64,000 nt of DNA, taken from contig NZ_CP170633.1 in the NCBI RefSeq assembly GCF_042932805.1, forward strand, positions 2,480,001 through 2,544,000. The letters are read 5' to 3'. Position 1 is the stretch's first letter. Each line of letters opens with the position of its first letter. The position numbers were made by a program, and so were the translations under genes. The DNA is from Ascidiaceihabitans sp029251465 (GTDB lineage Bacteria; Pseudomonadota; Alphaproteobacteria; Rhodobacterales; Rhodobacteraceae). This document shows positions 55,343 to 64,000 of the stretch, piece by piece. The notes below the pieces were generated by a model. It saw only the letters and a list, made by a program, of their open reading frames with translations. It ran no database searches and was not told the DNA's origin.

Positions 55343-56797
55343 ATGACCCTCAAAGTGATGAATATCGACCCTTCCTTGTGCTTTGTAGCGAACACTTGGG
55401 TGCCTGCGTTGTCTGCTCAAACGCTGTCGCTCGGGAACCCGTCGGATGGGTCCACGATTTGCGAGATCGCGCGCGGAAATGCAGATGACATTGCCTGCGC
55501 AGTTGGCGCAGCTGAGGCGGCCTTGGTTGGCGAGTGGGGGCAAATGCCTGCGTTTGAACGTGGGCGCATCCTGACCCGCATCGGCACCGAGGTTCTCAAG
55601 AACATCAACGAACTGACCACCCTTGAATCCATGGACGTGGGCAAGCCCACCAAACAGGCGCGCGCCGACGTGATCGCACTGGCGCGCTACATGGAATTTT
55701 ACGGCGGGGCTGCCGATAAAATCCACGGCGAAACCATCCCGTTCCAAGACGGCTACACCGTCTACACCCTGCGCGAACCGCACGGTGTCACGGGTCACAT
55801 CGTGCCATGGAACTACCCGATGCAGATCATCGGACGCTCTGTCGGGGCGGCTTTGGCGATGGGCAATGCGTGCGTTTTGAAACCCGCAGAAGAGGCCTGT
55901 TTGACGGCCCTCGCCTTTGCCGAGATCTGCAAGCAAGCGGGTTTGCCCGATGGCGCGCTGAACGTCGTGCCCGGCCTTGGGGCCGAGGCCGGTGCCGCGC
56001 TGACAGCCCACCCATCCGTACATCACGTGTCGTTCACAGGGTCAGTCGGGGTTGGCAAAATGATCCAGTCGTCCTCTGCGCAAAACGCGGTTCCTGTGAC
56101 GTTGGAATTGGGCGGAAAATCCCCGCAGTTGGTGTTTGATGACGCTGATCTGGACGCAGCGTTGCCGTTTCTCGTGAACGCAGGTATCCAAAATGCAGGG
56201 CAAACCTGTTCCGCATCTTCGCGCATTCTGGTGCAGCGCGGGGTCTATGACCAAGTCGTCGCGCGCATGGCGACGGCCTACGCCAAATTGCGCGTCGGGC
56301 CTGCGAGCGATGATCTGGAACTGGGGCCGCTGATTTCACAACGTCAAAAAGACATCGTGCAAGGGTTCATCGACCAAGGCGCTGATCTGCGCTGCGCTGC
56401 AACTGGCCAAATCATGGGCAACGCACCGGGCACAGGGGCCTACATCGCCCCGACCCTGTTTGCCGACGTGCCGCCAGATCACATGCTTGCCCAGCAAGAA
56501 ATTTTCGGCCCGGTTCAGGTCGTCATCCCGTTCGAGGACGAAGACGACGCCATCGCCATCGCCAATGGCACCGATTTCGGGCTGGTCGCGTCGGTCTGGA
56601 CCGCAAATGGCGCGCGCCAAATGCGGCTGGCCAAACGACTGCGCGCGGGGCAGGTTTTCTTGAACAATTACGGTGCTGCAGGCGGCGTGGAATTGCCGTT
56701 TGGCGGCGTCGGCCTGTCCGGTCATGGCCGCGAAAAAGGCTTTGAGGCGTTGTACGGGTTTTCAACGTTAAAAACCGTCGCTGCCCTGCACGGCTAG
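55343..56797 (+). CDS. NAD-dependent aldehyde dehydrogenase (betaine-aldehyde-dehydrogenase-like)
   Basis: A 484-residue ALDH. The catalytic asparagine is in VPWNYPMQI, the glutamate in LELGGKSPQ and the nucleophile cysteine in NAGQTCSASSR. All key residues are present. It follows the second TRAP permease and precedes an SDR gene by 25 nt, so it probably oxidises an aldehyde derived from the TRAP substrate. The exact substrate is unknown. Confidence 0.92.
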   Translation: MTLKVMNIDPSLCFVANTWVPALSAQTLSLGNPSDGSTICEIARGNADDIACAVGAAEAALVGEWGQMPAFERGRILTRIGTEVLKNINELTTLESMDVGKPTKQARADVIALARYMEFYGGAADKIHGETIPFQDGYTVYTLREPHGVTGHIVPWNYPMQIIGRSVGAALAMGNACVLKPAEEACLTALAFAEICKQAGLPDGALNVVPGLGAEAGAALTAHPSVHHVSFTGSVGVGKMIQSSSAQNAVPVTLELGGKSPQLVFDDADLDAALPFLVNAGIQNAGQTCSASSRILVQRGVYDQVVARMATAYAKLRVGPASDDLELGPLISQRQKDIVQGFIDQGADLRCAATGQIMGNAPGTGAYIAPTLFADVPPDHMLAQQEIFGPVQVVIPFEDEDDAIAIANGTDFGLVASVWTANGARQMRLAKRLRAGQVFLNNYGAAGGVELPFGGVGLSGHGREKGFEALYGFSTLKTVAALHG

Positions 56798-56822
56798 TCA
56801 TTTCGAAACAAGGAGAAACGCA

Positions 56823-57569
56823 ATGCGTTTGGATGGAAAAGTAGCAATCGTCACCGGTGGCGCGTCAGGCTTTGGCGCTGGAATTGCACGCAAGTTTGTC
56901 GCCGAAGGGGCCCATGTGATGTTGGCGGACCTGAACATCACAATGGCGCAGGAACTGGCCAAAGAGCTTGGTGAAAACGCCCGTGCGATTGAAACAAACG
57001 TGGCCAATGACGCTTCGGTTGCGGCGATGACCAAGGCCACGCTGGACGCCTTTGGGCGCATCGACATTCTGATCAACAATGCAGGCACGACCCACTGGCC
57101 TGCGCAGATGGAAGACGTGTCCGAGGATGATTTTGACAAGGTTTTTGCCGTCAATTGCAAGTCGATCTACCTAACGGCCAAACACATCGCGCCACTGATG
57201 AAGGCGCAGAAGTCGGGGGCGGTTTTGAACGTGTCTTCGACGGCGGCCCTGTCCCCGCGCCCTCGGTTGAACTGGTACAACGCATCCAAAGGCTGGGTGA
57301 ACAATGCAACCAAAAGCATGGCCATCGAACTGGCCCCGGAAGGCGTGCGCGTAAACGCGATAAACCCGGTCGCGGGTGACACACCATTGCTTAAGATGTT
57401 CATGGGCGAAGACACGCCTGAACGTCGTGCGCAGTTTCTGTCGACCATCCCGATTGGCCGTTTTTCCACACCCGAAGACATGGCAAACGCCGCGTGCTAC
57501 CTGTGCTCGGACGAGGCCAGCATGGTCACAGGCATCTGCATGGAAATCGACGGCGGGCGCTGTATTTAG
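56823..57569 (+). CDS. Short-chain dehydrogenase/reductase
   Basis: A 248-residue classical SDR. The cofactor motif is TGGASGFGAGIA (11-22), NNAG lies at about 85-88, the catalytic serine at 138-139 (NVSST) and the Tyr152/Lys156 pair in WYNASKGW. Asp36 after the second strand (MLADLN) favours NAD over NADP. AAGGAGAAACGCA precedes the ATG. It is the last gene of the second TRAP operon and converges on the third. Confidence 0.92.
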   Translation: MRLDGKVAIVTGGASGFGAGIARKFVAEGAHVMLADLNITMAQELAKELGENARAIETNVANDASVAAMTKATLDAFGRIDILINNAGTTHWPAQMEDVSEDDFDKVFAVNCKSIYLTAKHIAPLMKAQKSGAVLNVSSTAALSPRPRLNWYNASKGWVNNATKSMAIELAPEGVRVNAINPVAGDTPLLKMFMGEDTPERRAQFLSTIPIGRFSTPEDMANAACYLCSDEASMVTGICMEIDGGRCI

Positions 57570-57579
57570 GGGCTTAACC

Positions 57580-58839
57580 CTAGATCAGTGCCGTCGACAG
57601 GATCGGAAAATAGCTGAGCAAGATCAGCACAACCAGCACCGACACCAAAAATGGCCACAGCCCGCGCATGATTTGCGTCGGGCTCGCGCCGCTCATGCTG
57701 GATGCGATGTAGAGCCCGATCCCCACCGGTGGTGTCAGCAGGCCCAGCACCAAATTCAAGCTCATCACGACGCCAAATTGATAGGGGTCGATGTCGTAAT
57801 TGTTCATCGCGATGGGCAGCAAAATTGGCGTCACCAGAATGATTGCCGCAATGCCGTCGATCAGCATCCCCACGCACAGCAACACCAGATTGACGATCAG
57901 CAAAAACGTGAACGGATCGTCGGTGATCGAGGTGATCAATGCCGCGAGTTTCTGGGGTAGTGCTTCGTAAATAATTACCCAGCCAAAGACGTTGGCGGCG
58001 GCGATCATAAAGATTACCATGGATGCGTTGCGGGCCGTGCGGCCAAACAATTCGCCCAGTTTGGCCAGCTTGATTTCGCCGTACACCAGCCATCCGACCA
58101 GGAATGCGATCAGTGACGCGACGGCAGCAGATTCAGTGGGGGTCGCGATGCCAAACAGAATTCCGCCGATGATCGCGGCAGGAATTAACGCGGCCGGCAA
58201 TGCATGGATCAGCGCACTGCGAATGTCCGGCCAAGACATCCATTCACCTTTTGGGAAATGCACGCTGAGACCAATCAAAGAGATGACAACAAAGAACGCA
58301 AACGCCAGCATCAGCCCCGGAATGATGCCCGCAAGGAACATGTCGCCAATCGGAATCTGCGCCAAAACGCCGTAGATCACAAACAACATCGACGGGGGAA
58401 TCACGGGGGCCAAAAGCCCGCCTGCTGCGGTCGTGGCGGCGGCGAACCCTCTGGAATACCCCTCTTTTTCCATTTCAGGCACCATTGCACGGCTCATCAC
58501 TGCGATCTGGCTGGCAGCGGATCCGATGATCGCGGCCATGAACATGTTTGCCAGCAAATTGATGTAGGCCAGCCCACCGCGAAACCCGCCGACAAACACC
58601 CGTGCAGCGTTGATAAGACGCGAGGTCATGCCACCCTCGTTCATCAGTTCGCCTGTCAGCATGAACAACGGAATCGCCAGCAACCCGTAGTTTTCGACAC
58701 CCGAAAACATCTGCTGTGCAAAGCTGTCAAACAGCACGGTATTGCCGCTTTCCGCGATGTACCAAATGGCTGTGAGGGTCAGGACCAAAGCGATGGGAAC
58801 CGCGCCAAACAGCAAAAGCGCAAAGATGAACGGGGTCAT
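57580..58839 (-). CDS. TRAP transporter large permease, DctM type (third TRAP system)
   Basis: A 419-residue permease with about 12 helices. Signatures include IIGSAASQIAVMSRAMVPEM, AAGGLLAPVIPPSML and LGLLTPPVGIGLYIASSMSG. ATG 58839 overlaps the DctQ stop as ATGA; the longer open frame upstream lacks membrane character and is rejected. It converges on the SDR gene with 10 nt between stops. Confidence 0.93.
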   Translation of the reverse strand: MTPFIFALLLFGAVPIALVLTLTAIWYIAESGNTVLFDSFAQQMFSGVENYGLLAIPLFMLTGELMNEGGMTSRLINAARVFVGGFRGGLAYINLLANMFMAAIIGSAASQIAVMSRAMVPEMEKEGYSRGFAAATTAAGGLLAPVIPPSMLFVIYGVLAQIPIGDMFLAGIIPGLMLAFAFFVVISLIGLSVHFPKGEWMSWPDIRSALIHALPAALIPAAIIGGILFGIATPTESAAVASLIAFLVGWLVYGEIKLAKLGELFGRTARNASMVIFMIAAANVFGWVIIYEALPQKLAALITSITDDPFTFLLIVNLVLLCVGMLIDGIAAIILVTPILLPIAMNNYDIDPYQFGVVMSLNLVLGLLTPPVGIGLYIASSMSGASPTQIMRGLWPFLVSVLVVLILLSYFPILSTALI

Positions 58840-59366
58840 ACGCGCGGCCCTCGCAGGGTTGCGATCAGGTTGGCGATGGCATGCACGCTGGCCCCGAACG
58901 CAAAGGCGGCCATGATGATCCAAACCCAGATCTTTTTGATGCCCAGCGTGGTGGTTGGTTCGGCGTAGACAAAATTGAACGTCTCGCCTTGGAATGTTTC
59001 GATATCAAAGCCAGCGCGCAGCAGATCCAAAGGCAATAACCAGCGCCAGAGAAAATACACGATGGCGGCGGCAAACAGCAAAACAATCAGGTCAATTGTG
59101 ATGCTCAACACGTGGCGCGCACGTGGGCCAAGCATGTCCTTGATCACGGTCACGGACACTGCACTGCGTTCGTGCACACCTGCAGAGGCGGCCAGAAACG
59201 TCATCCAAACCATTGCGTAAATCGCGGCCTCATCCACCCAATAGATCGATGCGTTCATGGCCCGCGTGACCACGTTCAACAGGATCAGCAAAGTGATCAG
59301 AATGGCAAGGAACGAGGCACAGAATATCTCTGCACGCGCAAGACCATGCGACAGTTTGGTGATCAT
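58836..59366 (-). CDS. TRAP transporter small permease, DctQ type (third TRAP system)
   Basis: A 176-residue four-helix subunit of normal length. INASIYWVDEAAIYAMVWMTFL is the typical E-containing segment, and GVHERSAVSVTVIKDML follows. It lies 58 nt downstream of the receptor gene and is coupled to the large permease. Confidence 0.92.
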   Translation of the reverse strand: MITKLSHGLARAEIFCASFLAILITLLILLNVVTRAMNASIYWVDEAAIYAMVWMTFLAASAGVHERSAVSVTVIKDMLGPRARHVLSITIDLIVLLFAAAIVYFLWRWLLPLDLLRAGFDIETFQGETFNFVYAEPTTTLGIKKIWVWIIMAAFAFGASVHAIANLIATLRGPRV

Positions 59367-59424
59367 TTGGGCAACAGCCTTTGCAATGTCAGGACCGGAA
59401 CGTGACCGGCCCTGATCGCTTTAG

Positions 59425-60417
<993 letters not shown>

Positions 60418-60610
60418 CTATTGCTCAAAATTATTAAACACAGCTTGCAGCGCATGGCCGCCATTAGGCAACAGCGATGTCAGGTTTTTGCGCATCAGAC
60501 GCTGCGAAAATGACGGATTTCGCCAAATTCCCGCATCAAGGGTAAGGAAAACCTCACTTGTGAGACTCACGTTAATCGGGAAACCTGACTGCATTCAAAG
60601 GAGTTATTTT

Positions 60611-60886
60611 ATGCGTGATTTTTTAGTGCGTTCCTTAAACAAGATTATCTGGCTGGTATTTATAGCGATGATTATCGGGACAATTGCCGGGGCGCTGATC
60701 GCCCTGAGCCAACATATTGTCCTTGGGGTTTTGGTCTTTTTTGGCGGCCTGTTGCTGTCCATGTTCATCGCGGGATCGTTTTTTGTTGCGACCGGAATTT
60801 ATGAACTATGCCTAGGCATTTACAATAATACGGCGCGCTCGGCTGACGCGCTAGAGGCCCTCGCAGGGGTTGATCCAGCCGGCTGA
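60611..60886 (+). CDS. Small two-helix membrane protein, unknown function
   Basis: A 91-residue protein with two hydrophobic segments (about 12-38 and 42-66) joined by a short turn (SQHIVLGVLV), then a polar tail (YNNTARSADALEALAG). ATG 60611 is preceded by AAGGAG at 8 nt; the open frame further upstream has no such support. I recognise no family. It stands on the same strand as the peptidoglycan-binding/CHAP-like gene 162 nt downstream and could be its membrane partner, in the manner of a holin, but this is inference. Confidence 0.65.
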   Translation: MRDFLVRSLNKIIWLVFIAMIIGTIAGALIALSQHIVLGVLVFFGGLLLSMFIAGSFFVATGIYELCLGIYNNTARSADALEALAGVDPAG

Positions 60887-61048
60887 ATCCACGCAATCAG
60901 GGTCGCAATTTTCGCGCCCTAACGCTGGATCACATTTAGAACTTACGACGCCTAACCTATTCAGGGCGAACACTTTTCGGGTGAACGATATCACCTTGCC
61001 TAATCGATTTTGAACTGACGTTTCACACAACTGATTAAGGAGACCAAA
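60887..61048 (+). promoter_or_regulatory. Intergenic region before the CHAP-like gene
   Basis: 162 bp without an ORF. AGGG-CGC pairs with GCGCCCT around 60899-60921 (imperfect), and GGTGA pairs with TCACC near 60980-60995. AAGGAG at 61037 serves the next gene. A promoter may lie here, but no convincing -35/-10 pair could be fixed. Confidence 0.3.
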
Positions 61049-61828
61049 ATGTATATTTTAGATGGCGACCCTTCTGCCCTTTCGGCATGGATCCGCGATG
61101 AAATCACCTTTCCCGGAGAATTCGGACGCGGCAAGCGCGGCAACTCTGCCAAGCGCGCCCAAGAATGGCTGTGCCTGCACGGATTCGGGTTGGTGATTGA
61201 TGGCGATTTCGGACGCGTCAGCGAAGATACCGTGATGCGGTTTCAGTTCGACCTGGGCCTGCACAGTACCGGAAAAGTCGACGAACCGACATGGACCGCC
61301 CTTGTGCAACCGATGCTGGATGTGTTGGTGAACCCCTTGCTGGCGTCGATGTCGTTTGGCGATGCAGTCGCTGAGTTTGCCAACCAACATCTTATCCCGC
61401 ATCCGCGCGAAGTCGGTGGGCAAAACGCAGGCCCCTGGGTGCGTTTGTACATGAAGGGTAATGAGGGGCGCGACATGCCGTGGTGCGCTGGATACGTGTC
61501 GTTTTGCCTGCACCAAGCCAGCGAAGCCTTGATGCATCCAATGCCAATGGGCACCAGCTTTTCTTGCGATAATCTTGCGCGAAACGCCCAAGACACCGGC
61601 CTGTTTTTACGCGAACGCGACGCCTCTGCGGATCAAATTCCGATGGGGTCTGTCTTCTTGCGCCGCTCCGATCCGCTTGACTGGACCCACACGGGCATCG
61701 TCACCCACGCAGCCCAAAGCCACTACGAAACCAACGAAGGCAACACCAACGATGAAGGATCGCGTGAAGGCTACGAAGTCTGCACGCGCCGCCGTGGATA
61801 TTCAAACACCGATTTCATCGTTTTCTAA
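61049..61828 (+). CDS. Peptidoglycan-binding and CHAP-like (TIGR02594-type) protein
   Basis: A 259-residue protein without a signal peptide. Residues about 33-90 form a PG_binding_1 domain (RAQEWLCLHGFGLVIDGDFG, then TVMRFQFDLGL and GKVDEPTWTAL). Residues about 105-259 resemble the CHAP/NlpC-like TIGR02594 group found in phage and secretion lysins: the probable nucleophile Cys146 is in MPWCAGYVSFC, the histidine His214 in DWTHTGIVTH, and a polar residue in ETNEGN (227-232). Peptidoglycan amidase activity is expected. Its 21-nt AAGGAG leader and neighbours suggest a non-phage module. No phage structural genes are seen. Confidence 0.75.
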   Translation: MYILDGDPSALSAWIRDEITFPGEFGRGKRGNSAKRAQEWLCLHGFGLVIDGDFGRVSEDTVMRFQFDLGLHSTGKVDEPTWTALVQPMLDVLVNPLLASMSFGDAVAEFANQHLIPHPREVGGQNAGPWVRLYMKGNEGRDMPWCAGYVSFCLHQASEALMHPMPMGTSFSCDNLARNAQDTGLFLRERDASADQIPMGSVFLRRSDPLDWTHTGIVTHAAQSHYETNEGNTNDEGSREGYEVCTRRRGYSNTDFIVF

Positions 61829-61882
61829 AATTACACGACACCAATTTTACCACCTTAACCATTGAAAAGAAGGAATTATCAG

Positions 61883-63898
61883 ATGGCCAAAGCAACCAAA
61901 CTTCAGCAACGGATCGCAAACCGCGCCGCCCGTGCCGCAGGTCCCGCATTTGTCGGGCAAATCATGTCGAGCGTCGTCGAGGATGACGACGGCGGCAAGC
62001 ACGAGATCGTTTTCCTGCCAGACAAAAACAACCCTGATCTGCGCGACGCCGGTAAGCCTATGCACTTTTATTTCTTGCCTCAAACCAACAGGTTAGCACG
62101 ACACTCCGGCGGTGATTTCGTCTTTGGGGTGCAGCGGTTTTCCGGCATCATGGACCCATCCAAAAACATCGGTGAAGACGGGTTTTCTGAGCTTGCCGGC
62201 GGTGTGATGAACTTCACAGCCACGCTTGCCCCCCCGCCCGGCGTTGTTGAAAAAGCGTTTGAGAAGGTCAAGGAACAGCTGCAATTGACCCAGAACAAGC
62301 ACTATTTCTGGCAAAAGAATACGCCCATCGTGGCCACCCCTGCCCCGGTTGCGTTGCGGTCTAACGAAACCGTCTTGCACAGCCTGAATTACAAGAATTC
62401 AGATACCGGTCAGGACGGCGCAATCAGCGACAATCCCGATGCGTGGGCCTTTGAAATCCAAGGCACTGGCGCGGGCACGTTGAACATCATGGCCACCAAC
62501 GCCTACACCGTGATGATGGGGCGCCGCCCGATCGAATTGGTCTGGGGCGCTGCGAAAAAAGGCACCTCGCCCCTGACCTTGGAAAACCACATTTCCTACG
62601 ACGTTTGGACCGTGCCCTACACCTTGAAAATCGTCGGTGACTGGGAAAAAATCCGCACCCATTTTTCCGCCTCGGTCGAGGGCCAATATGCTTGGTTCAA
62701 AGCGTCCGCCTCGCATGAGGTCAACAAGCTGATGGAAAACGGCGCGATCACGGTCGACATCACGGTTGGTGCTGGCATGGACATGGAATTGCGCCAGAAA
62801 ATTGACATGGCGGCTGACTCGATCATCACATCGATCACCACAATGGTGATGGACAAGATGAAGCAAGCTGGCACCACGCTCGATGAGGAAGTCGACGGTG
62901 CCGAAGCCCAAGAGCACACCCAAGAGAAGAAGAAAAAGCGCAAATGGTGGTCGCCGATCCAGACCTTTAAGGTCGGCCTGTCAGTCGCTGTGAAAAACCG
63001 CAAAGACGTGTTCCAAGGCAGCTTTACCTACGAGAAACGGATCGAAGAGCAAGTTACCCGCTCCGAGGTGATCTCGGCCCAAATGGAAGGCGTGTTCGAC
63101 GAAATCAAAGCCGATGAAACCAATCTTGATCGCTACTTTACCGAAGTGTTCATGGAAGAAGGGTTTCGCAAAGTTCACGTGGTTACCTCGGCCATTGCCA
63201 ATTGGCCCGAAAACCAGATCGGCGACCCGATCCATTCGCTTAAGGTGCAGATCGGTTATCCTGACAGCAACGGTCAGATCAACTGGAAACCATCGGGGCG
63301 CGTGCTGGACGGGCCAACGGACGTCGAAATGTCAGGCACGACAATTCCCGCCATTTGGGTGCCCGGCAACAAGGACGCGCGGTTCATCTTTGATTTCACC
63401 CGTCACGGTGATCGCGGCGATGACAGCGAAAAAATCTGGGTGCGCAAAACCATTGCGTTCAAAGAAAGCCCCGATGTCGCGATCAACGAGGTGGTTGAGG
63501 AATACGAAACCGATGCCCACACAATCGACGTGCGTGCGGAAAGTTCAGGCCAGCTGTTGGTCGGGCCCATCAACATCGACATGGTGATCCCGGACGCAGA
63601 CAAGCAAATCGACGTGATCGTGCATGTCCGCACCCCGAAATTTGGCGAAAAGGCTTATCGCTTTAACGGCAGCACCGCCGCCGCCGAGCGGTACTACAAA
63701 GTCTGGTACGCCAAACCGGAGGACCTTGAGGATTACGAATACAAGGTCGAGGCAACGGTCAAAGGCAAACGCTTTGGTCAGAAATCGGTGCGCTGGGAAG
63801 GCGATTGGACAACGGGGTCCGGCAACGGGCCACTAACCGTTGAAATCCCCGCCCCACCGGACGCTTTGAACGACAAACTCGATACGTATTTGTCCTGA
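61883..63898 (+). CDS. Unrecognised 671-residue protein with C-terminal beta-rich repeats
   Basis: No family is recognised. There is no signal peptide or membrane helix. The basic N-terminus (MAKATKLQQRIANRAARAAG) is helical. Residues 40-300 look like mixed beta structure (FYFLPQTNRLAR, MMGRRPIELVWGAAKKG). A helix (about 300-335) leads to an acidic-then-basic linker, EEVDGAEAQEHTQEKK followed by KKRKWW (about 335-356). Residues 440-571 and 572-656 appear to be two related beta-sandwich units, each ending in GPI/L...V/I-IP. ATG 61883 follows AGAAGGAA; it lies 54 nt after the CHAP-like gene, so the two are probably one transcript. The protein could be a cytoplasmic or cell-wall scaffold or an effector; function open. 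Confidence 0.6.
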   Translation: MAKATKLQQRIANRAARAAGPAFVGQIMSSVVEDDDGGKHEIVFLPDKNNPDLRDAGKPMHFYFLPQTNRLARHSGGDFVFGVQRFSGIMDPSKNIGEDGFSELAGGVMNFTATLAPPPGVVEKAFEKVKEQLQLTQNKHYFWQKNTPIVATPAPVALRSNETVLHSLNYKNSDTGQDGAISDNPDAWAFEIQGTGAGTLNIMATNAYTVMMGRRPIELVWGAAKKGTSPLTLENHISYDVWTVPYTLKIVGDWEKIRTHFSASVEGQYAWFKASASHEVNKLMENGAITVDITVGAGMDMELRQKIDMAADSIITSITTMVMDKMKQAGTTLDEEVDGAEAQEHTQEKKKKRKWWSPIQTFKVGLSVAVKNRKDVFQGSFTYEKRIEEQVTRSEVISAQMEGVFDEIKADETNLDRYFTEVFMEEGFRKVHVVTSAIANWPENQIGDPIHSLKVQIGYPDSNGQINWKPSGRVLDGPTDVEMSGTTIPAIWVPGNKDARFIFDFTRHGDRGDDSEKIWVRKTIAFKESPDVAINEVVEEYETDAHTIDVRAESSGQLLVGPINIDMVIPDADKQIDVIVHVRTPKFGEKAYRFNGSTAAAERYYKVWYAKPEDLEDYEYKVEATVKGKRFGQKSVRWEGDWTTGSGNGPLTVEIPAPPDALNDKLDTYLS

Positions 63899-63904
63899 CG
63901 CAAC

Positions 63905-63937
63905 GATGCAGCCTGAGCCACGCGCAAAGGCTGCATC
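63905..63937 (+). terminator. Hairpin after the 671-residue protein gene
   Basis: GATGCAGCC pairs perfectly with GGCTGCATC around a 15-nt loop, 6 nt after the stop. No U-tract follows; the next gene begins 23 nt later, so partial read-through is likely. Confidence 0.5.
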
Positions 63938-63960
63938 CCTTCGATTTCGGAGCTGAACCA

Positions 63961-64000
63961 ATGCCTAAATTCACCACATTCAACGCCGTGGGCGCAATGG
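63961..64000 (+). CDS. Start of a further gene (partial, runs off the window)
   Basis: ATG 63961 is preceded by GGAG (63949-63952, spacing 8 nt). The visible residues are MPKFTTFNAVGAM, which are not enough to identify a family. Same strand and close spacing suggest it belongs to the module with the 671-residue and CHAP-like genes. Confidence 0.5.
   Translation, partial: MPKFTTFNAVGAM

Noticed and set aside
60611..61828. Prophage remnant at the right end
   Set aside because: A two-helix protein plus lysin-like protein could suggest one, but no integrase, structural or replication gene is visible. Kept as an open alternative in the findings rather than annotated as a mobile element.

Overview
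The window reads as a chromosomal segment of a marine alphaproteobacterium of the Rhodobacterales (Roseobacter group). The case rests on content rather than any marker gene: moderately high GC, three complete TRAP transporters, a non-pyrrolysine MttB-like methyltransferase, a monomeric isocitrate dehydrogenase, a GlxA-type AraC regulator, a DUF1127 protein and a BapA-type adhesin locus. No genus is claimed. I see no insertion sequence, integrase, CRISPR array or rRNA. Coding density is high, many neighbouring genes overlap as ATGA or TGATG, and the only RNA gene is tRNA-Gly(TCC).

Layout. 1-1.2 kb: end of a membrane protein, a nitroreductase and dtd. 1.2-9.6 kb: type I secretion locus on the minus strand, with a 1153-residue Ig-repeat adhesin followed by a TolC-like lipoprotein, a LapB-like ABC exporter and an HlyD adaptor. 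9.8-18.2 kb: glycerate kinase, a CocE/S15 peptidase-like hydrolase and a dipeptide-type ABC importer whose two ATPases are fused. 18.2-30.7 kb: housekeeping and general metabolism (GST, thioredoxin-like protein, phosphodiesterase, esterase, acyl-CoA synthetase, BON-LysM protein, ABC exporter, glycine-zipper lipoprotein, amidase, icd), then tRNA-Gly and DUF1127. 31.4-40.4 kb: nitrogen-compound catabolism cluster (racemase-like and PLP enzymes, MttB homologue, FAD oxidase, aldehyde dehydrogenase, DapA-family lyase, GntR and GlxA regulators). 40.4-43.7 kb: exported molybdenum hydroxylase of the isoquinoline oxidoreductase type with its diheme cytochrome c. 43.8-51.5 kb: glutathione-dependent formaldehyde dehydrogenase, IclR regulator, first TRAP transporter, divergent GMC alcohol oxidoreductase and a rhodanese. 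51.9-60.4 kb: second TRAP operon with ALDH and SDR, converging on a third TRAP operon. 60.6-64 kb: small two-helix membrane protein, peptidoglycan-binding/CHAP-like protein, an unrecognised 671-residue protein and the start of a further gene.

Together the genes describe a scavenging heterotroph that imports peptides and organic acids, oxidises alcohols, aldehydes, amines and N-heterocycles, and attaches to surfaces with a secreted adhesin. The least explained part is the right end (60.6-64 kb). It may be an undescribed envelope-associated system, but that is inference. A recurrent feature is a strong hairpin within about 25 nt of stop codons, in several cases without a U-tract.
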